NCBI RefSeq assembly: GCF_000022145.1
Contig: NC_011891.1
Span: forward strand, 2,120,001-2,184,000
From: Anaeromyxobacter dehalogenans 2CP-1
GTDB lineage: Bacteria; Myxococcota; Myxococcia; Myxococcales; Anaeromyxobacteraceae
Reading direction: 5' to 3'
Length of the DNA stretch: 64,000 nucleotides
The number at the start of each line of letters is the position of its first letter. Position 1 is the first letter of the stretch. The notes beneath the pieces are model-generated. The model was not told the DNA's origin, did no database searches, and saw only the letters and a list, made by a program, of their open reading frames with translations. The translations under genes were made by a program, and so were the position numbers. This document shows positions 31,013 through 40,176 of the stretch, in pieces.

Positions 31013-31076
31013 TACGCTCCGCAGGGGCCCGTACGCTCGCGGCGTGTCTCCGTCGCCGCAGCGACCGGTTACGCTC
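31013..31076. promoter_or_regulatory. TACGCTC direct repeats at 19-bp multiples
   Basis: The heptamer TACGCTC begins at 31013, 31032 and 31070, that is 19 and 38 bp apart. Near-multiples of two helical turns would suit a protein binding several sites on one DNA face. With only three copies, chance is possible. Confidence 0.3.
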
Positions 31077-31190
31077 TGTGCTGGTTCGCTCGTTGGACTG
31101 GACCCGCCGGTCTCGGTCACATCGACGGATCGCGCCGTCCACTCCTGGTGACCTCGCGTGCAACCGCGAGCGAAACGACGGAGCGGCCAC

Positions 31191-31442
31191 ATGGCGTCCG
31201 AAGGTCACGAGCACGAGGGCAGCCACATCGAGATCCGCGAGCGCGAAGGGAAGCCGGAGCTCCGGATCGACGGCAGGCGCGTCGCTCACGGACGGTTGCC
31301 GAACGGGATGTACTTCCTGGACGACTACGCCTTCGACTGGACGGACGACCTGATGGAGCTCGCGCGGCGGTACGTCAGCCACCGGCGCCGGGCGCAGCAG
31401 ATCCGGGCCAGGTCCTCCGCGTCGAAGGAAGGTGCGTCATGA
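31191..31442 (+). CDS. MelC1-like tyrosinase copper caddie
   Basis: An 83-residue protein, His-rich at its start (MASEGHEHEGSHIEIRER), with an ELRIDGRRVAHGRLPNGMYF strand-turn and then the helix LMELARRYVSHR. This pattern of D-G-x-x, a short hydrophobic strand and an L-A-R helix matches MelC1, the Streptomyces caddie that delivers copper to tyrosinase MelC2. Unlike MelC1, it has no Tat signal. The ATG at 31191 has a ggag site; the GTG at 31158 adds a basic leader without features. Its TGA overlaps the ATG of the tyrosinase gene, so the pair is translationally coupled. The family call is by pattern and position rather than by alignment. Confidence 0.6.
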   Translation: MASEGHEHEGSHIEIREREGKPELRIDGRRVAHGRLPNGMYFLDDYAFDWTDDLMELARRYVSHRRRAQQIRARSSASKEGAS

Positions 31443-34063
31443 GGTGCCGCAAGAACTACCGCGACCTGGACGCCGCCGAGCGCGACCGCCTGGTCCAGGC
31501 GCTCCACCACGCGAAGGCGGCAGGCGTCGTCGACCAGTTCGCCAGCGAGCACGAGGCCCACTTCAGCCACGGGATTCACACGAGCTCGCACTTCCTGCCG
31601 TGGCATCGCGAGTTCATCCGGCGCTTCGAGGACGCGCTGCGCACGTATCACCCCCAGGTGACGCTCCCCTATTGGAACTCCGTCGTCGACCGCAGCCCGT
31701 CGGACTCGCTGTGGGACGGTCCGTTCCTCGGCCAGTTCGACTCGGCGTGGAACCTCGATCGGGCGCTGGGATCCGACACGCTGCCCACCGAGGGTCAGCT
31801 GAACACGGCGCTAGGCCGCGGGACGTACGACACGTTCTGGCCCGACCTCGAGGTCAACCTCCACAATGCGCCGCACCGGTGGGTCGCGGGGAAGATGGCG
31901 CAGCGCGACTCACCCCACGACCCGGTGTTCTACCTCCACCACTGCTGGATCGACCTGCTCTGGGCGCAGTGGCAGCTAGGCCATCCCACCGCGCCGTTCG
32001 TCTCGAGCGGAGCCGGGGCGGGGCTCACGGATCCGCTGATGGGGTACACCACCACGCCCGCGGACGTGCTGGACCATCGGACGATCAACGTCTATCGCTA
32101 CCCCCCGGGCTTCGTGCAGGACACGCCGCGCGTCACGCTCGACACGCCCGTCGTCAACTTCATCGAGGTGCCCGCCGGCGAGACGCGGATGGGCGCTGCC
32201 GTGTTCTCCCTCGACGCGTGCGAGACGCTGCACTTCACCGTCGTGAACGGACCCGTCGTGACGGCCGGGCCGCCGGGGACGTTCGGGCTTCCTGGGTCGC
32301 CCGGGCCGGCGGACCCGCACGTCGACGAGAAGGGACGGGTCTGGTTCACGTACACGGCGACCGCTGCCGGCGACGTCTCGGAGGGCGCCGCGACGATCAG
32401 GTGCGACGAGACCGGCGATCAGTTCGCCGTCGCGCTGAGGGCCAACACGATCGCTCGACCGACGGCGGCGATGGTGATGGTGCTCGATCGATCGAACAGC
32501 ATGACGTTCGACTCGGGGGTCGGCGCAGGCGTGACGCGGGCGGACGTCCTGAGGTTCTCTGCGCCCACGGCGGTCGTCGTTCTCGAGGACACGAACGCAA
32601 TGGCGGTGTGCAGCTTCGATCACGACGCGCATCCGGGCATCCCGATGACCGAGGCCGCCGGAGCCGGGAAGCTGACCATCAGCGCGGCCATCCAGAGCTA
32701 CGCGCCGAATCCGAACGGGTGGACCTCGATCGGAGAAGGGGTCGCGCTCGCGCACGGCATCGTCGCCCCCGTGACCGACCACGAGGTCAAGGCGCTGGTC
32801 GTCCTGACCGACGGCGAGGAGAACCACGGTCCGCACGCTCGACGCTACATCCACGACGTGGAGGACCTGATCGCGTCGCTCAACGGGCGCGTGTATGCGA
32901 TCGGCCTCGGCCGCGCCGAGATCCTCAACCCCGTCGCGCTCCAGGCGCTGTGCAGCGGAAACCGCGGCTACCTGCTCATGACGGGCGACCTCACGCCCGA
33001 CGCGACCTACCGGGTGGCGAAGTACTACCAGCAGATCTTCGCCGGCGTGACGAACCACGACATCGTGCTCGATCCTCAGGGATACGTCGGTCCCGGCCCC
33101 GAGGTGCGCATCCCCTTCTGGCTGGCCGACACGGACATCTCGGCGAAGGCGTTCCTCCTGGCGCCCGCGCCCCACGCGATCCGGTTCCGGCTGGAGACGC
33201 CCGACGGCGACATCATCGATCCCGCGGTCGCGAGCGCCCACCCGACGCTCGCGTTCGAGGCGGGGCACCAGGTGGCGCTGTATCGCCTCGGGCTCCCGGT
33301 GCCGCTCGGCGGGAAGAGCGCGCATGCGGGCCGGTGGTACGCACGGCTCGGCGTCGAGAACGCGGGCTACAAGCGGTATCTCTCGTCGCTCGAGGATCGG
33401 TCGGCAGGGCGCGCGACCGCCGCGGCGCACGGCATCCTGTACAACTTCAACGTGCACGCGTACTCCAACCTGAGGATGCGCGCCACGCTGTCCCAGACGA
33501 GCAACGTGCCCGGCGCGAGCCTCGGCGTGCGCGCGGTCCTGACCGAGTACGGCCTGCCCGTGGCCGGGCGCGCCCACTGTCGCGCGGAGCTCACGCGCCC
33601 AGACGGCGCGGCGTCGACGCTGCCGATGCCCGAGGTGCAGCCGGGCGCGTTCGAGACATCGTTCACGGCCCATGCTCACGGGATCTACCCGCTTCGGATC
33701 CTCGCCGAGGGGAGGACCCTGCGCGGGCTGCCCTTCACGCGCGAGCAGCTCCTGACGGGCGCCGTGTGGCGCGGCGGAGACGACGCGCCGACCGTGAAGG
33801 ACGATCCAGACCGCGACCGTGACCGGGTGTGCAGCCTCGTCGCGTGCGTCCTCCGCAGCCGCGGCGTGCTCGGGGTGCTGAGCCAACAGGGGATCGATCC
33901 GGAGGAGCTCCGCCGCTGCCTCGCCGAGTATTGCCGGAAGCCCTCGCCGGGCGAGCCGTCCCACCTCGCCTCGTCGGACGTGGAAGGCAGGCTCCGCGTG
34001 ATCCTGCGCGACGAGAACACGCTGCGCGCAGTGATGGAGATGATCAGGCCTGCGCTGGAGTGA
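31439..34063 (+). CDS. Tyrosinase fused to von Willebrand A domain
   Basis: An 874-residue protein. Residues 1-210 are a type-3 copper tyrosinase: CuA with H47 and H56 in the family FLPWHREF context plus an upstream His (H38, H41 or H44), and CuB with H142, H146 and H168 (HNAPH, YLHHCWIDLLW), with His spacing equal to Streptomyces tyrosinase. A Gly/Pro linker leads to a VWA domain (about 345-545) with a MIDAS motif DRSNS (D350, S352, S354) and VVLTDGEEN. The rest is strand-rich with a C-terminal CRRC-like helical segment. No signal peptide. Tyrosinases oxidise phenols to quinones that can cross-link proteins. The fusion to VWA is unusual to me. It is coupled to the caddie and convergent with thiD. 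Confidence 0.9.
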   Translation: MRCRKNYRDLDAAERDRLVQALHHAKAAGVVDQFASEHEAHFSHGIHTSSHFLPWHREFIRRFEDALRTYHPQVTLPYWNSVVDRSPSDSLWDGPFLGQFDSAWNLDRALGSDTLPTEGQLNTALGRGTYDTFWPDLEVNLHNAPHRWVAGKMAQRDSPHDPVFYLHHCWIDLLWAQWQLGHPTAPFVSSGAGAGLTDPLMGYTTTPADVLDHRTINVYRYPPGFVQDTPRVTLDTPVVNFIEVPAGETRMGAAVFSLDACETLHFTVVNGPVVTAGPPGTFGLPGSPGPADPHVDEKGRVWFTYTATAAGDVSEGAATIRCDETGDQFAVALRANTIARPTAAMVMVLDRSNSMTFDSGVGAGVTRADVLRFSAPTAVVVLEDTNAMAVCSFDHDAHPGIPMTEAAGAGKLTISAAIQSYAPNPNGWTSIGEGVALAHGIVAPVTDHEVKALVVLTDGEENHGPHARRYIHDVEDLIASLNGRVYAIGLGRAEILNPVALQALCSGNRGYLLMTGDLTPDATYRVAKYYQQIFAGVTNHDIVLDPQGYVGPGPEVRIPFWLADTDISAKAFLLAPAPHAIRFRLETPDGDIIDPAVASAHPTLAFEAGHQVALYRLGLPVPLGGKSAHAGRWYARLGVENAGYKRYLSSLEDRSAGRATAAAHGILYNFNVHAYSNLRMRATLSQTSNVPGASLGVRAVLTEYGLPVAGRAHCRAELTRPDGAASTLPMPEVQPGAFETSFTAHAHGIYPLRILAEGRTLRGLPFTREQLLTGAVWRGGDDAPTVKDDPDRDRDRVCSLVACVLRSRGVLGVLSQQGIDPEELRRCLAEYCRKPSPGEPSHLASSDVEGRLRVILRDENTLRAVMEMIRPALE

Positions 34064-34078
34064 GCCGGCGGCGCGACG

Positions 34079-34864
<786 letters not shown>

Positions 34865-34998
34865 GGTGGGCGCACCATAGCCCAGGATCGCCCCGGCGCG
34901 CGGCCGGCGCGCCCGCGCGCGGGGGGGCCGAACGAGGGGCCGGCGCAGGAGCGGAACGGCCCCGACGAGCAGTCGCGCCGCGCCGGGGCGCGCCTACC

Positions 34999-37449
34999 AT
35001 GGTCGGACCCATGTCCCGCCGCCTGCTCTGCCTCCACGGGCACTTCTACCAGCCGCCGCGCGAGAACCCCTGGATCGAGGCCATCGAGGTGCAGGACTCG
35101 GCCGACCCGTTCCACGACTGGAACGAGCGGATCGCGGTGGAGTGCTACGCGCCGAACGGCGCCGCGCGCCTGAAGGACGGGCGCGGGCGGATCCTCGACA
35201 TCGTCGACAGCTACCTCCACCTCTCGTTCAACTTCGGCCCCACGCTGCTCGCCTGGCTGGAGCGCCACCGGCCCGACGCCTACGCGCGCGTCCTCGACGC
35301 CGACGCGCGCAGCCTGGAGCTGCGCGGCCACGGCAACGCGCTCGCACAGGGCTACAACCACGCCATCCTGCCGCTCGCCTCGCCCCGCGACCGGCTCACG
35401 CAGATCCGCTGGGGCCTGGCCGACTTCCGGCGCCGGTTCCACCGCGAGCCGGAGGGCTTCTGGCTGCCCGAGACCGCCGCCGACGCGGCGACGCTGGAGG
35501 CGCTGGCGGGCGAGGGCCTCCGGTACACCATCCTCTCGCCGTACCAGGCGGTGCGGATCCGGGCGCCCGGCGGCGAGTGGGTCGACGCCACCGGCGCGCG
35601 CTTCGACCCGACGCGGCCGTACCGCGTGCGCGCCGGCGCCCGCGAGCTCACCGTGTTCTTCTACGACGGCCACATCGCGCGCGACCTGGCGTTCGGGGAC
35701 GCGCTCGGCTCCGCCGCGGCGCTCCTCGACCGGCTGCAGGCCGGGTTCGACCCGGGGCGCGAGCACGACGAGCTGCTCACGGTGGCGGTGGACGGCGAGA
35801 CGCTCGGCCACCACAAGAAGGGCGCCGACGAGGTGCTGGCCGGGGCGCTGCGCGAGCTGGCGCGTCGGCCGGGCGTGGAGCTGGTGAACCTGGGCCAGGC
35901 GCTGGACTGGATCCCGGTGGAGTGGGAGGCGGAGATCGCCGAGGGATCGTCCTGGAGCTGCGCGCACGGGGTGGAGCGCTGGCGCTCGGACTGCGGGTGC
36001 AGCGCGGGCGGCGCGGAGGGCTGGACGCAGGCCTGGCGCGCGCCGCTGCGGAACGCGCTGGACGGGCTGCGCGGGCAGCTCGACGCCGTCTACGAGCGCG
36101 AGGCGGCGGGGCTGCTGCCGGACCCGTGGCGGACGCGCGACCGCTACGCCGAGGTGCTGGTGGACCCGGAGCGCCGGGACGCCCCGGACTTCGTTCGGCG
36201 CGAGGCGGGGCGGGCGCTCTCGGCGGAGGAGTCGGTCCGCGCGCTCCAGCTGCTGGAGATGCAGCGGCAGGGGCAGCTCATGTTCACGAGCTGCGGCTGG
36301 TTCTTCTCCGAGCTGTCGGGGATCGAGACGGTGCAGGTGCTCCGGTACGCGGCGCGCGCGGTGCAGCTCGCCCGCGAGGTCGCCGGCGTGGACCTGCAGC
36401 CCGGGCTGGAGCGCGCGCTCGCGGCCGCGCCCTCGAACGACCCGGCGCTGGCGAACGGGCGCGAGGTGTTCCGGCGGCTGGTGGAGCCGAGCGTGGTGTC
36501 GCTGGAGGGCGTGGGCGCCCACCTCGCGATCGCCGCGTCGGTGCGGCCGGTGCCGGACGCGGGCTGGGTGTTCTGCTACGCGTACCGGGTCGAGGGGCGG
36601 CGGGCCGCGGCGGCCGGCCCGGTCGCGGTGGCGCTGTGCCGGCTGCAGCTCGAGAGCGCGCTCACCCGCGAGACCCTCGACGCCGTCGCCTGCGTGCTCC
36701 ACTTCGGCGCGGCCGACTTCCGCTGCGGGCTGGCGCCGTACCGCGGGCCGGAGCAGCTCGCCGAGCTGGAGGAGGCGCTGCTGGCCCGGTCGCCGGCGCA
36801 GTCGCTGGCGCAGCTGCTGCGTTCGGTGGACCGCTTCTTCCCCGGGCGCGACTACGGCCTGCGCGACCTGTTCCTGGACGAGCGCCGCCGCGTGGCGGGC
36901 ACGCTGCTGGAAGGGACGCTGCGCCGGTACGAGGACGGCTACCGCGAGATCTTCGAGGACAACCGGCGCCTGATGGAGTTCCTGCGCGAGATCGACTCGC
37001 CGGTCCCCGGGCCGCTGCGGGTCACCGCCGACGTGACGCTGACCGCCCGCGTGCTCCGCGTCACCGGCGCGGCGCGGAGGGGGGAGGTGGACCTCGCCGC
37101 CGCCGAGGTGGAGCTGGGGGCCACCGTGGAGCTCGCCCGCCGGCTGGGGGCGCACCTGCACATCGACGCCGTCCGGCGCGACGTGGAGCAGCTCGTGGAG
37201 GACCGGGTGGCGGCGCTGGTGGCGGGGCAGGCGCCGGCGGCGCGGGCGGCGGAGCTCGCCGGGATCCTGAGCCTGGCCGAGCGGCTGGGCCTGCGGCTCG
37301 ACCTGTGGAACGCGCAGAACCGGGTCTGGGCCTGGGCCGGCTCGGCCATGGTCACCCTGGACCGGGAGGCGACCGCGGAGCTGGCCCGGAGGCTCTGGTT
37401 CGACGAGGCGATGCTGCTGGCGCGCGCCGGGTTCGCGACGCCCGCCTGA
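34999..37449 (+). CDS. Glycoside hydrolase family 57 protein with DUF3536-like C-terminus
   Basis: An 816-residue cytosolic protein. The start RLLCLHGHFYQPPRENPWIE is the GH57 opening, and conserved blocks follow: EGFWLPETAADAATLEAL (contains the likely catalytic Glu of the WLPE block), VDGETLGHHKKGADEVL and then the DUF3536-type region with DKGWFFSELS-like sequence FTSCGWFFSELSGIE. GH57 members are alpha-amylases, branching enzymes or 4-alpha-glucanotransferases, so a role in glycogen or maltodextrin turnover is inferred. Two starts are possible: ATG 34999 (used) or ATG 35011, which opens MSRRLL and better fits the family. Confidence 0.9.
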   Translation: MVGPMSRRLLCLHGHFYQPPRENPWIEAIEVQDSADPFHDWNERIAVECYAPNGAARLKDGRGRILDIVDSYLHLSFNFGPTLLAWLERHRPDAYARVLDADARSLELRGHGNALAQGYNHAILPLASPRDRLTQIRWGLADFRRRFHREPEGFWLPETAADAATLEALAGEGLRYTILSPYQAVRIRAPGGEWVDATGARFDPTRPYRVRAGARELTVFFYDGHIARDLAFGDALGSAAALLDRLQAGFDPGREHDELLTVAVDGETLGHHKKGADEVLAGALRELARRPGVELVNLGQALDWIPVEWEAEIAEGSSWSCAHGVERWRSDCGCSAGGAEGWTQAWRAPLRNALDGLRGQLDAVYEREAAGLLPDPWRTRDRYAEVLVDPERRDAPDFVRREAGRALSAEESVRALQLLEMQRQGQLMFTSCGWFFSELSGIETVQVLRYAARAVQLAREVAGVDLQPGLERALAAAPSNDPALANGREVFRRLVEPSVVSLEGVGAHLAIAASVRPVPDAGWVFCYAYRVEGRRAAAAGPVAVALCRLQLESALTRETLDAVACVLHFGAADFRCGLAPYRGPEQLAELEEALLARSPAQSLAQLLRSVDRFFPGRDYGLRDLFLDERRRVAGTLLEGTLRRYEDGYREIFEDNRRLMEFLREIDSPVPGPLRVTADVTLTARVLRVTGAARRGEVDLAAAEVELGATVELARRLGAHLHIDAVRRDVEQLVEDRVAALVAGQAPAARAAELAGILSLAERLGLRLDLWNAQNRVWAWAGSAMVTLDREATAELARRLWFDEAMLLARAGFATPA

Positions 37450-37465
37450 CCCCGGAAGCATCTCC

Positions 37466-37614
37466 CCCCGACCCAGAGTCGTCCGCGGAACCGCGTTCCG
37501 GCGCGGGGGCGCGTCAAGGCTGCCCGGCGCAAGTGCTCGCAGCGCCGGCGGTTTCACCGCCAGACGGCGGCCGATCGCGTCATCGCCTGCGTCAGGATGA
37601 CTCTGGGTCGGGGC
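37466..37614. terminator. 19-bp inverted repeat framing the gap between convergent genes
   Basis: ccccgacccagagtc at 37466-37480 recurs as its reverse complement at 37599-37613; four more bases inside match with one mismatch (18 of 19). The arms lie 118 bp apart and bracket smaller hairpins such as ggcggtttcaccgcc. It is between the ends of the GH57 and marC genes, so it could form a large bidirectional terminator, or be the ends of a small repeat element. Confidence 0.45.
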
Positions 37615-37628
37615 TCAGGGGTCGGGGG

Positions 37629-38264
37629 TCAGCGGCCGAGCATGTCGCGGACGATGGGCTTCAGGCCGGCGAAGAAGAACTCGACGGCGATCACCATCAC
37701 GATGAGGCCCATGATCCGGACCAGCACCTTGTTCCCGCTGGGGCCGAGGAAGGCGAGCAGGGGCTTCGCGGAGACCAGCATCGCGTAGGTGAGCACGTGC
37801 AGCCCGAGCAGCACCGTGAGCAGCACCGCCTTGCGCGCGAGGTCGTGCGCCTCGCTCATCAGGATGATCACCGTGGTGATGGCGCCCGGCCCGGCGATCA
37901 CCGGGATCCCGAGCGGCGTGATGGCGATGTCCTCGGCGTAGCCCTCCGCGTCGGGCTCGTCGTGCTTGGTCCGCGACGGGCGCGCCTGGAGCATCTCGTA
38001 GCCGACCAGCAGCAGGATGATCCCGCCTACCACCCGCAGGCTGTTGACCGAGATGTTGAAGAACCGGAAGACGAGCTGCCCGCCCAGCGCGAACACGAGC
38101 AGCACGCACAGCGCCGTGATCGTCGCCCGCCGGGCGACCCGCCGCGCCTCGGGCCCGGACAGCCCGGACGTCATCGACACGAACGGCGGGAGCACGCCCA
38201 CCGGGCCCATCATGGTGAACATCGACACGAAGACGAGCAGGCCGAAGTCGAGCAGGGGCTTCAT
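37629..38264 (-). CDS. marC: MarC-family inner-membrane protein
   Basis: A 211-residue membrane protein of the MarC/NAAT family. It has six hydrophobic segments and the family motif region FVSMTSGLSGPEARRVARRA, with MGPVGVLPPFVSM at the start of the second helix, and IPVIAGPGAITTVII in the middle. Members are proposed amino acid or antibiotic transporters, but function is not settled. The ATG at 38264 was preferred to the longer frame because it starts MKPLLDFGLLVFVSMFTMM. It converges with the GH57 gene and follows the SGNH gene by 63 bp. Confidence 0.9.
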   Translation of the reverse strand: MKPLLDFGLLVFVSMFTMMGPVGVLPPFVSMTSGLSGPEARRVARRATITALCVLLVFALGGQLVFRFFNISVNSLRVVGGIILLLVGYEMLQARPSRTKHDEPDAEGYAEDIAITPLGIPVIAGPGAITTVIILMSEAHDLARKAVLLTVLLGLHVLTYAMLVSAKPLLAFLGPSGNKVLVRIMGLIVMVIAVEFFFAGLKPIVRDMLGR

Positions 38265-38327
38265 GCGCGCGCGAGTGAAGCACGCCCCGGCCGCGGCCGC
38301 CACCGCGCGTCCCGGCCCGGCGCCTCG

Positions 38328-39506
38328 TCACGGGGGCGGGTACAGCGGCGCCGCCGCCTCCGCCCACAGCCGGCTCATCGCCACCGCCCCCTCCGCGTCG
38401 GGGTGGAGCCCGTCGGCGAGCCGGTCCGGGCGGTCGCGGAACCACGCGTACAGGTCCGGCCCGGGCAGCAGCCCCTGCGCTGCCACCACCGCGTCCACCA
38501 CCGCGTTCTTCTGCGCGACCCAGTCGTACCCGTACCGCGTCTGGAACGGGATCCGGGCGACCACCGGGATGCGCCCGGCGGCCCGGACGCGCTCGACGAT
38601 GCGCTCGAGGCCGGCGCGGAGCCGCGGGAGATCCCCGTCGTTCGCGCCCAGCACGATCGCGAACACCCTCGCGTCCGGGTTGAGCGCCAGCACCTCGTCG
38701 ATCCGCTCGGCCACCTCCCAGGTCCGCGCGCGGCAGAAGCCCGCGTCGATCATGGCGGGCTGGTAGCCGGGGTGCGCCCGGGCGATCGCGTCGGCGAAGC
38801 TGGGCCGGTGCGCCGCGGCGCGGTCGAACACGCCGGCGCCGATGCTGTCGCCGAGGAACACCCAGACGTCGTCGCCGCCGACGGAGAGGTCGTGGACGTC
38901 GATCTCGTCGAGGAACAGGCCCCACTCGTTCACGCGAGGTGACAGGGCCGTGACCACCAGCCGCACCCAGCGCTGGCCGGTGAAGTCGAGCGCGTGGGCG
39001 CGGCTGCGCACCGGGTTGCCGCGGGCCTCCACGGCGGTGCGCCAGGTGCCGTCCCGGCCGTCCCGCGAGTCGGCCGAGGTCTCGATGCGGTAGTCCACCG
39101 GCGCGCCGTACTGCTGCTCGCGGTAGTCGTGGTTGTGGGACGAGGTCCAGGAGAGGAGCACGCGGCTCGGGCCGCGGCCGATGCGGATCGCCACCCAGGC
39201 CGGCGCCGCGGGCGTGGGGAAGCCGCCCGACCAGGCGTCGCCGCGATAGACGCCGTCCACCAGCACCGCGGCGCCGGGGCGGCTGGCGGCGACCTGGGCG
39301 CCGCGGGAGAGCAGGCGTGCCGGGCGCAGGGGACGGCCGTGCGGGCTGGGTCCGGCGCGCTCCGCCCGGGCCGCCGCGGCGCGGGCGCGACGCGCCGGGG
39401 TGCGCTCCCACGCCACCGCACCGGCCGCCGCCAGCACCGTCGAGATCGCGAGCGCGACCGGCAGGAACGCCGGGCGGCCCGGCGGCCGGGGAGCGGGGTG
39501 GGACAC
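38328..39506 (-). CDS. SGNH/GDSL hydrolase with membrane-anchored N-terminal beta-sandwich
   Basis: A 392-residue protein. GTG start at 39506; a membrane or signal segment at about 14-35 (FLPVALAISTVLAAAGAVAW) is followed by a beta-sandwich resembling an F5/8 or carbohydrate-binding module (VLLSWTSSHNHDYR). The SGNH core starts with FLGDSIGAGVFD (block I), then LGANDGDLPRL (block III) and ends with ADGLHPDAEGAVAM (block V, Asp-x-x-His). This is the acetylesterase/lipase class fold; the substrate is probably a surface glycan or lipid. It is divergent from the small ORF at 39642. Confidence 0.88.
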   Translation of the reverse strand: MSHPAPRPPGRPAFLPVALAISTVLAAAGAVAWERTPARRARAAAARAERAGPSPHGRPLRPARLLSRGAQVAASRPGAAVLVDGVYRGDAWSGGFPTPAAPAWVAIRIGRGPSRVLLSWTSSHNHDYREQQYGAPVDYRIETSADSRDGRDGTWRTAVEARGNPVRSRAHALDFTGQRWVRLVVTALSPRVNEWGLFLDEIDVHDLSVGGDDVWVFLGDSIGAGVFDRAAAHRPSFADAIARAHPGYQPAMIDAGFCRARTWEVAERIDEVLALNPDARVFAIVLGANDGDLPRLRAGLERIVERVRAAGRIPVVARIPFQTRYGYDWVAQKNAVVDAVVAAQGLLPGPDLYAWFRDRPDRLADGLHPDAEGAVAMSRLWAEAAAPLYPPP

Positions 39507-39641
39507 GACTGCGCGTTCTAGCGCCGGCCGGGGCGGGTGTCCACGGACGCAGGCCCCGCGGCAAGGCGTACACGCCCGCCGCCCAGGCGCGCCCCTCGCG
39601 CCTTGCCCGCCGTCAGGGCCGCACGCTACCCTGATCGGATC

Positions 39642-39911
39642 GTGGGGGAGGAGCGCTCACCAGCCGAGATCATCGCCGCGTCGCTTGCGACCTGCCTCGG
39701 CCCGAACACCGCGCGCACCGCGGTGCGCACGTTCGCGGACCGCGCCCTCGCGCGCCGGCCCGAGGACCTCACGCGCGCCGACGTGCCGGCGCTGCTGGAC
39801 GCGCTCCGCCCCATGCTGCGCACCCTCCTCGGCCAGGACCCGGCCGACCTCGTGCTGGCCGAGATCCGCGCGCGGCTGGCCGAGCCGCCGGCCCGCGTGC
39901 GCCGGGCCTGA
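39642..39911 (+). CDS. Small helical hypothetical protein
   Basis: An 89-residue protein with GTG start, SPAEIIAASLATCLGPNTAR followed by TFADRALARRPEDLTRADVP and a charged helical end (LVLAEIRARLAEPPARVRRA). The longer frame (from 39537) adds a Pro/Arg stretch without structure and is rejected. No family recognised. A 265-bp gap follows before the ABC exporter operon. Confidence 0.5.
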   Translation: MGEERSPAEIIAASLATCLGPNTARTAVRTFADRALARRPEDLTRADVPALLDALRPMLRTLLGQDPADLVLAEIRARLAEPPARVRRA

Positions 39912-39993
39912 GAGCGCCGCCCATTCGCGTGGAGCCCTGCTGCGGCGCACGCTGGCTGCCTGCGCCGGGCAGACTCGTCCCTGCGCTGCTCGA

Positions 39994-40009
39994 CGTGCCT
40001 ACGGGCACG
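39994..40009 (+). terminator. UNCG-type tetraloop hairpin downstream of small gene
   Basis: A 6-bp stem (cgtgcc / ggcacg) closes a TACG loop, which as RNA is the very stable C(UACG)G tetraloop. It is 83 bp past the stop of the small ORF. Only the loop type and position support a terminator; no T-tract follows. Confidence 0.35.
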
Positions 40010-40176
40010 CCTGCGCTGCTCGGTCCTCGTGTGCCCGGCTCGGCGACGCCATCGCGTGCCTCGCGACGGGCCCCACGCGAACGGGAGGCGCTGTGAGGCC
40101 GCGCGAGGGCTCCGCGCCCGACGCCCGACGCGCCGCTTGAACCCGCCGCCCCGCCGCGGCATGAATCGGGTCGCGC

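Larger units (their letters stand above)
30877..31190. other. Divergent intergenic region of the accessory module (314 bp)
   Basis: This is the only gap over 300 bp. It separates the leftward five-gene operon from the rightward caddie-tyrosinase pair and must carry both promoters. It holds the hairpin at 30888-30927 and a set of TACGCTC repeats near 31013-31076. I see no convincing small gene and no clear -35/-10 pair I would defend. Confidence 0.6.

Noticed and set aside
24692-34078. Transposase, integrase or tRNA flanks that would mark the module as a mobile island
   Set aside because: None seen on either edge, so transfer is suggested by composition alone.
39537-39641. N-terminal extension of the small ORF at 39642
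   Set aside because: It is Pro/Arg-rich with no predicted structure, so the GTG at 39642 is preferred.
39912-40176. Possible small gene in the gap before the ABC exporter
   Set aside because: Only an Ala/Arg/Cys-rich frame is open, without a good start or ribosome-binding site; a UNCG hairpin is the only structure noted.
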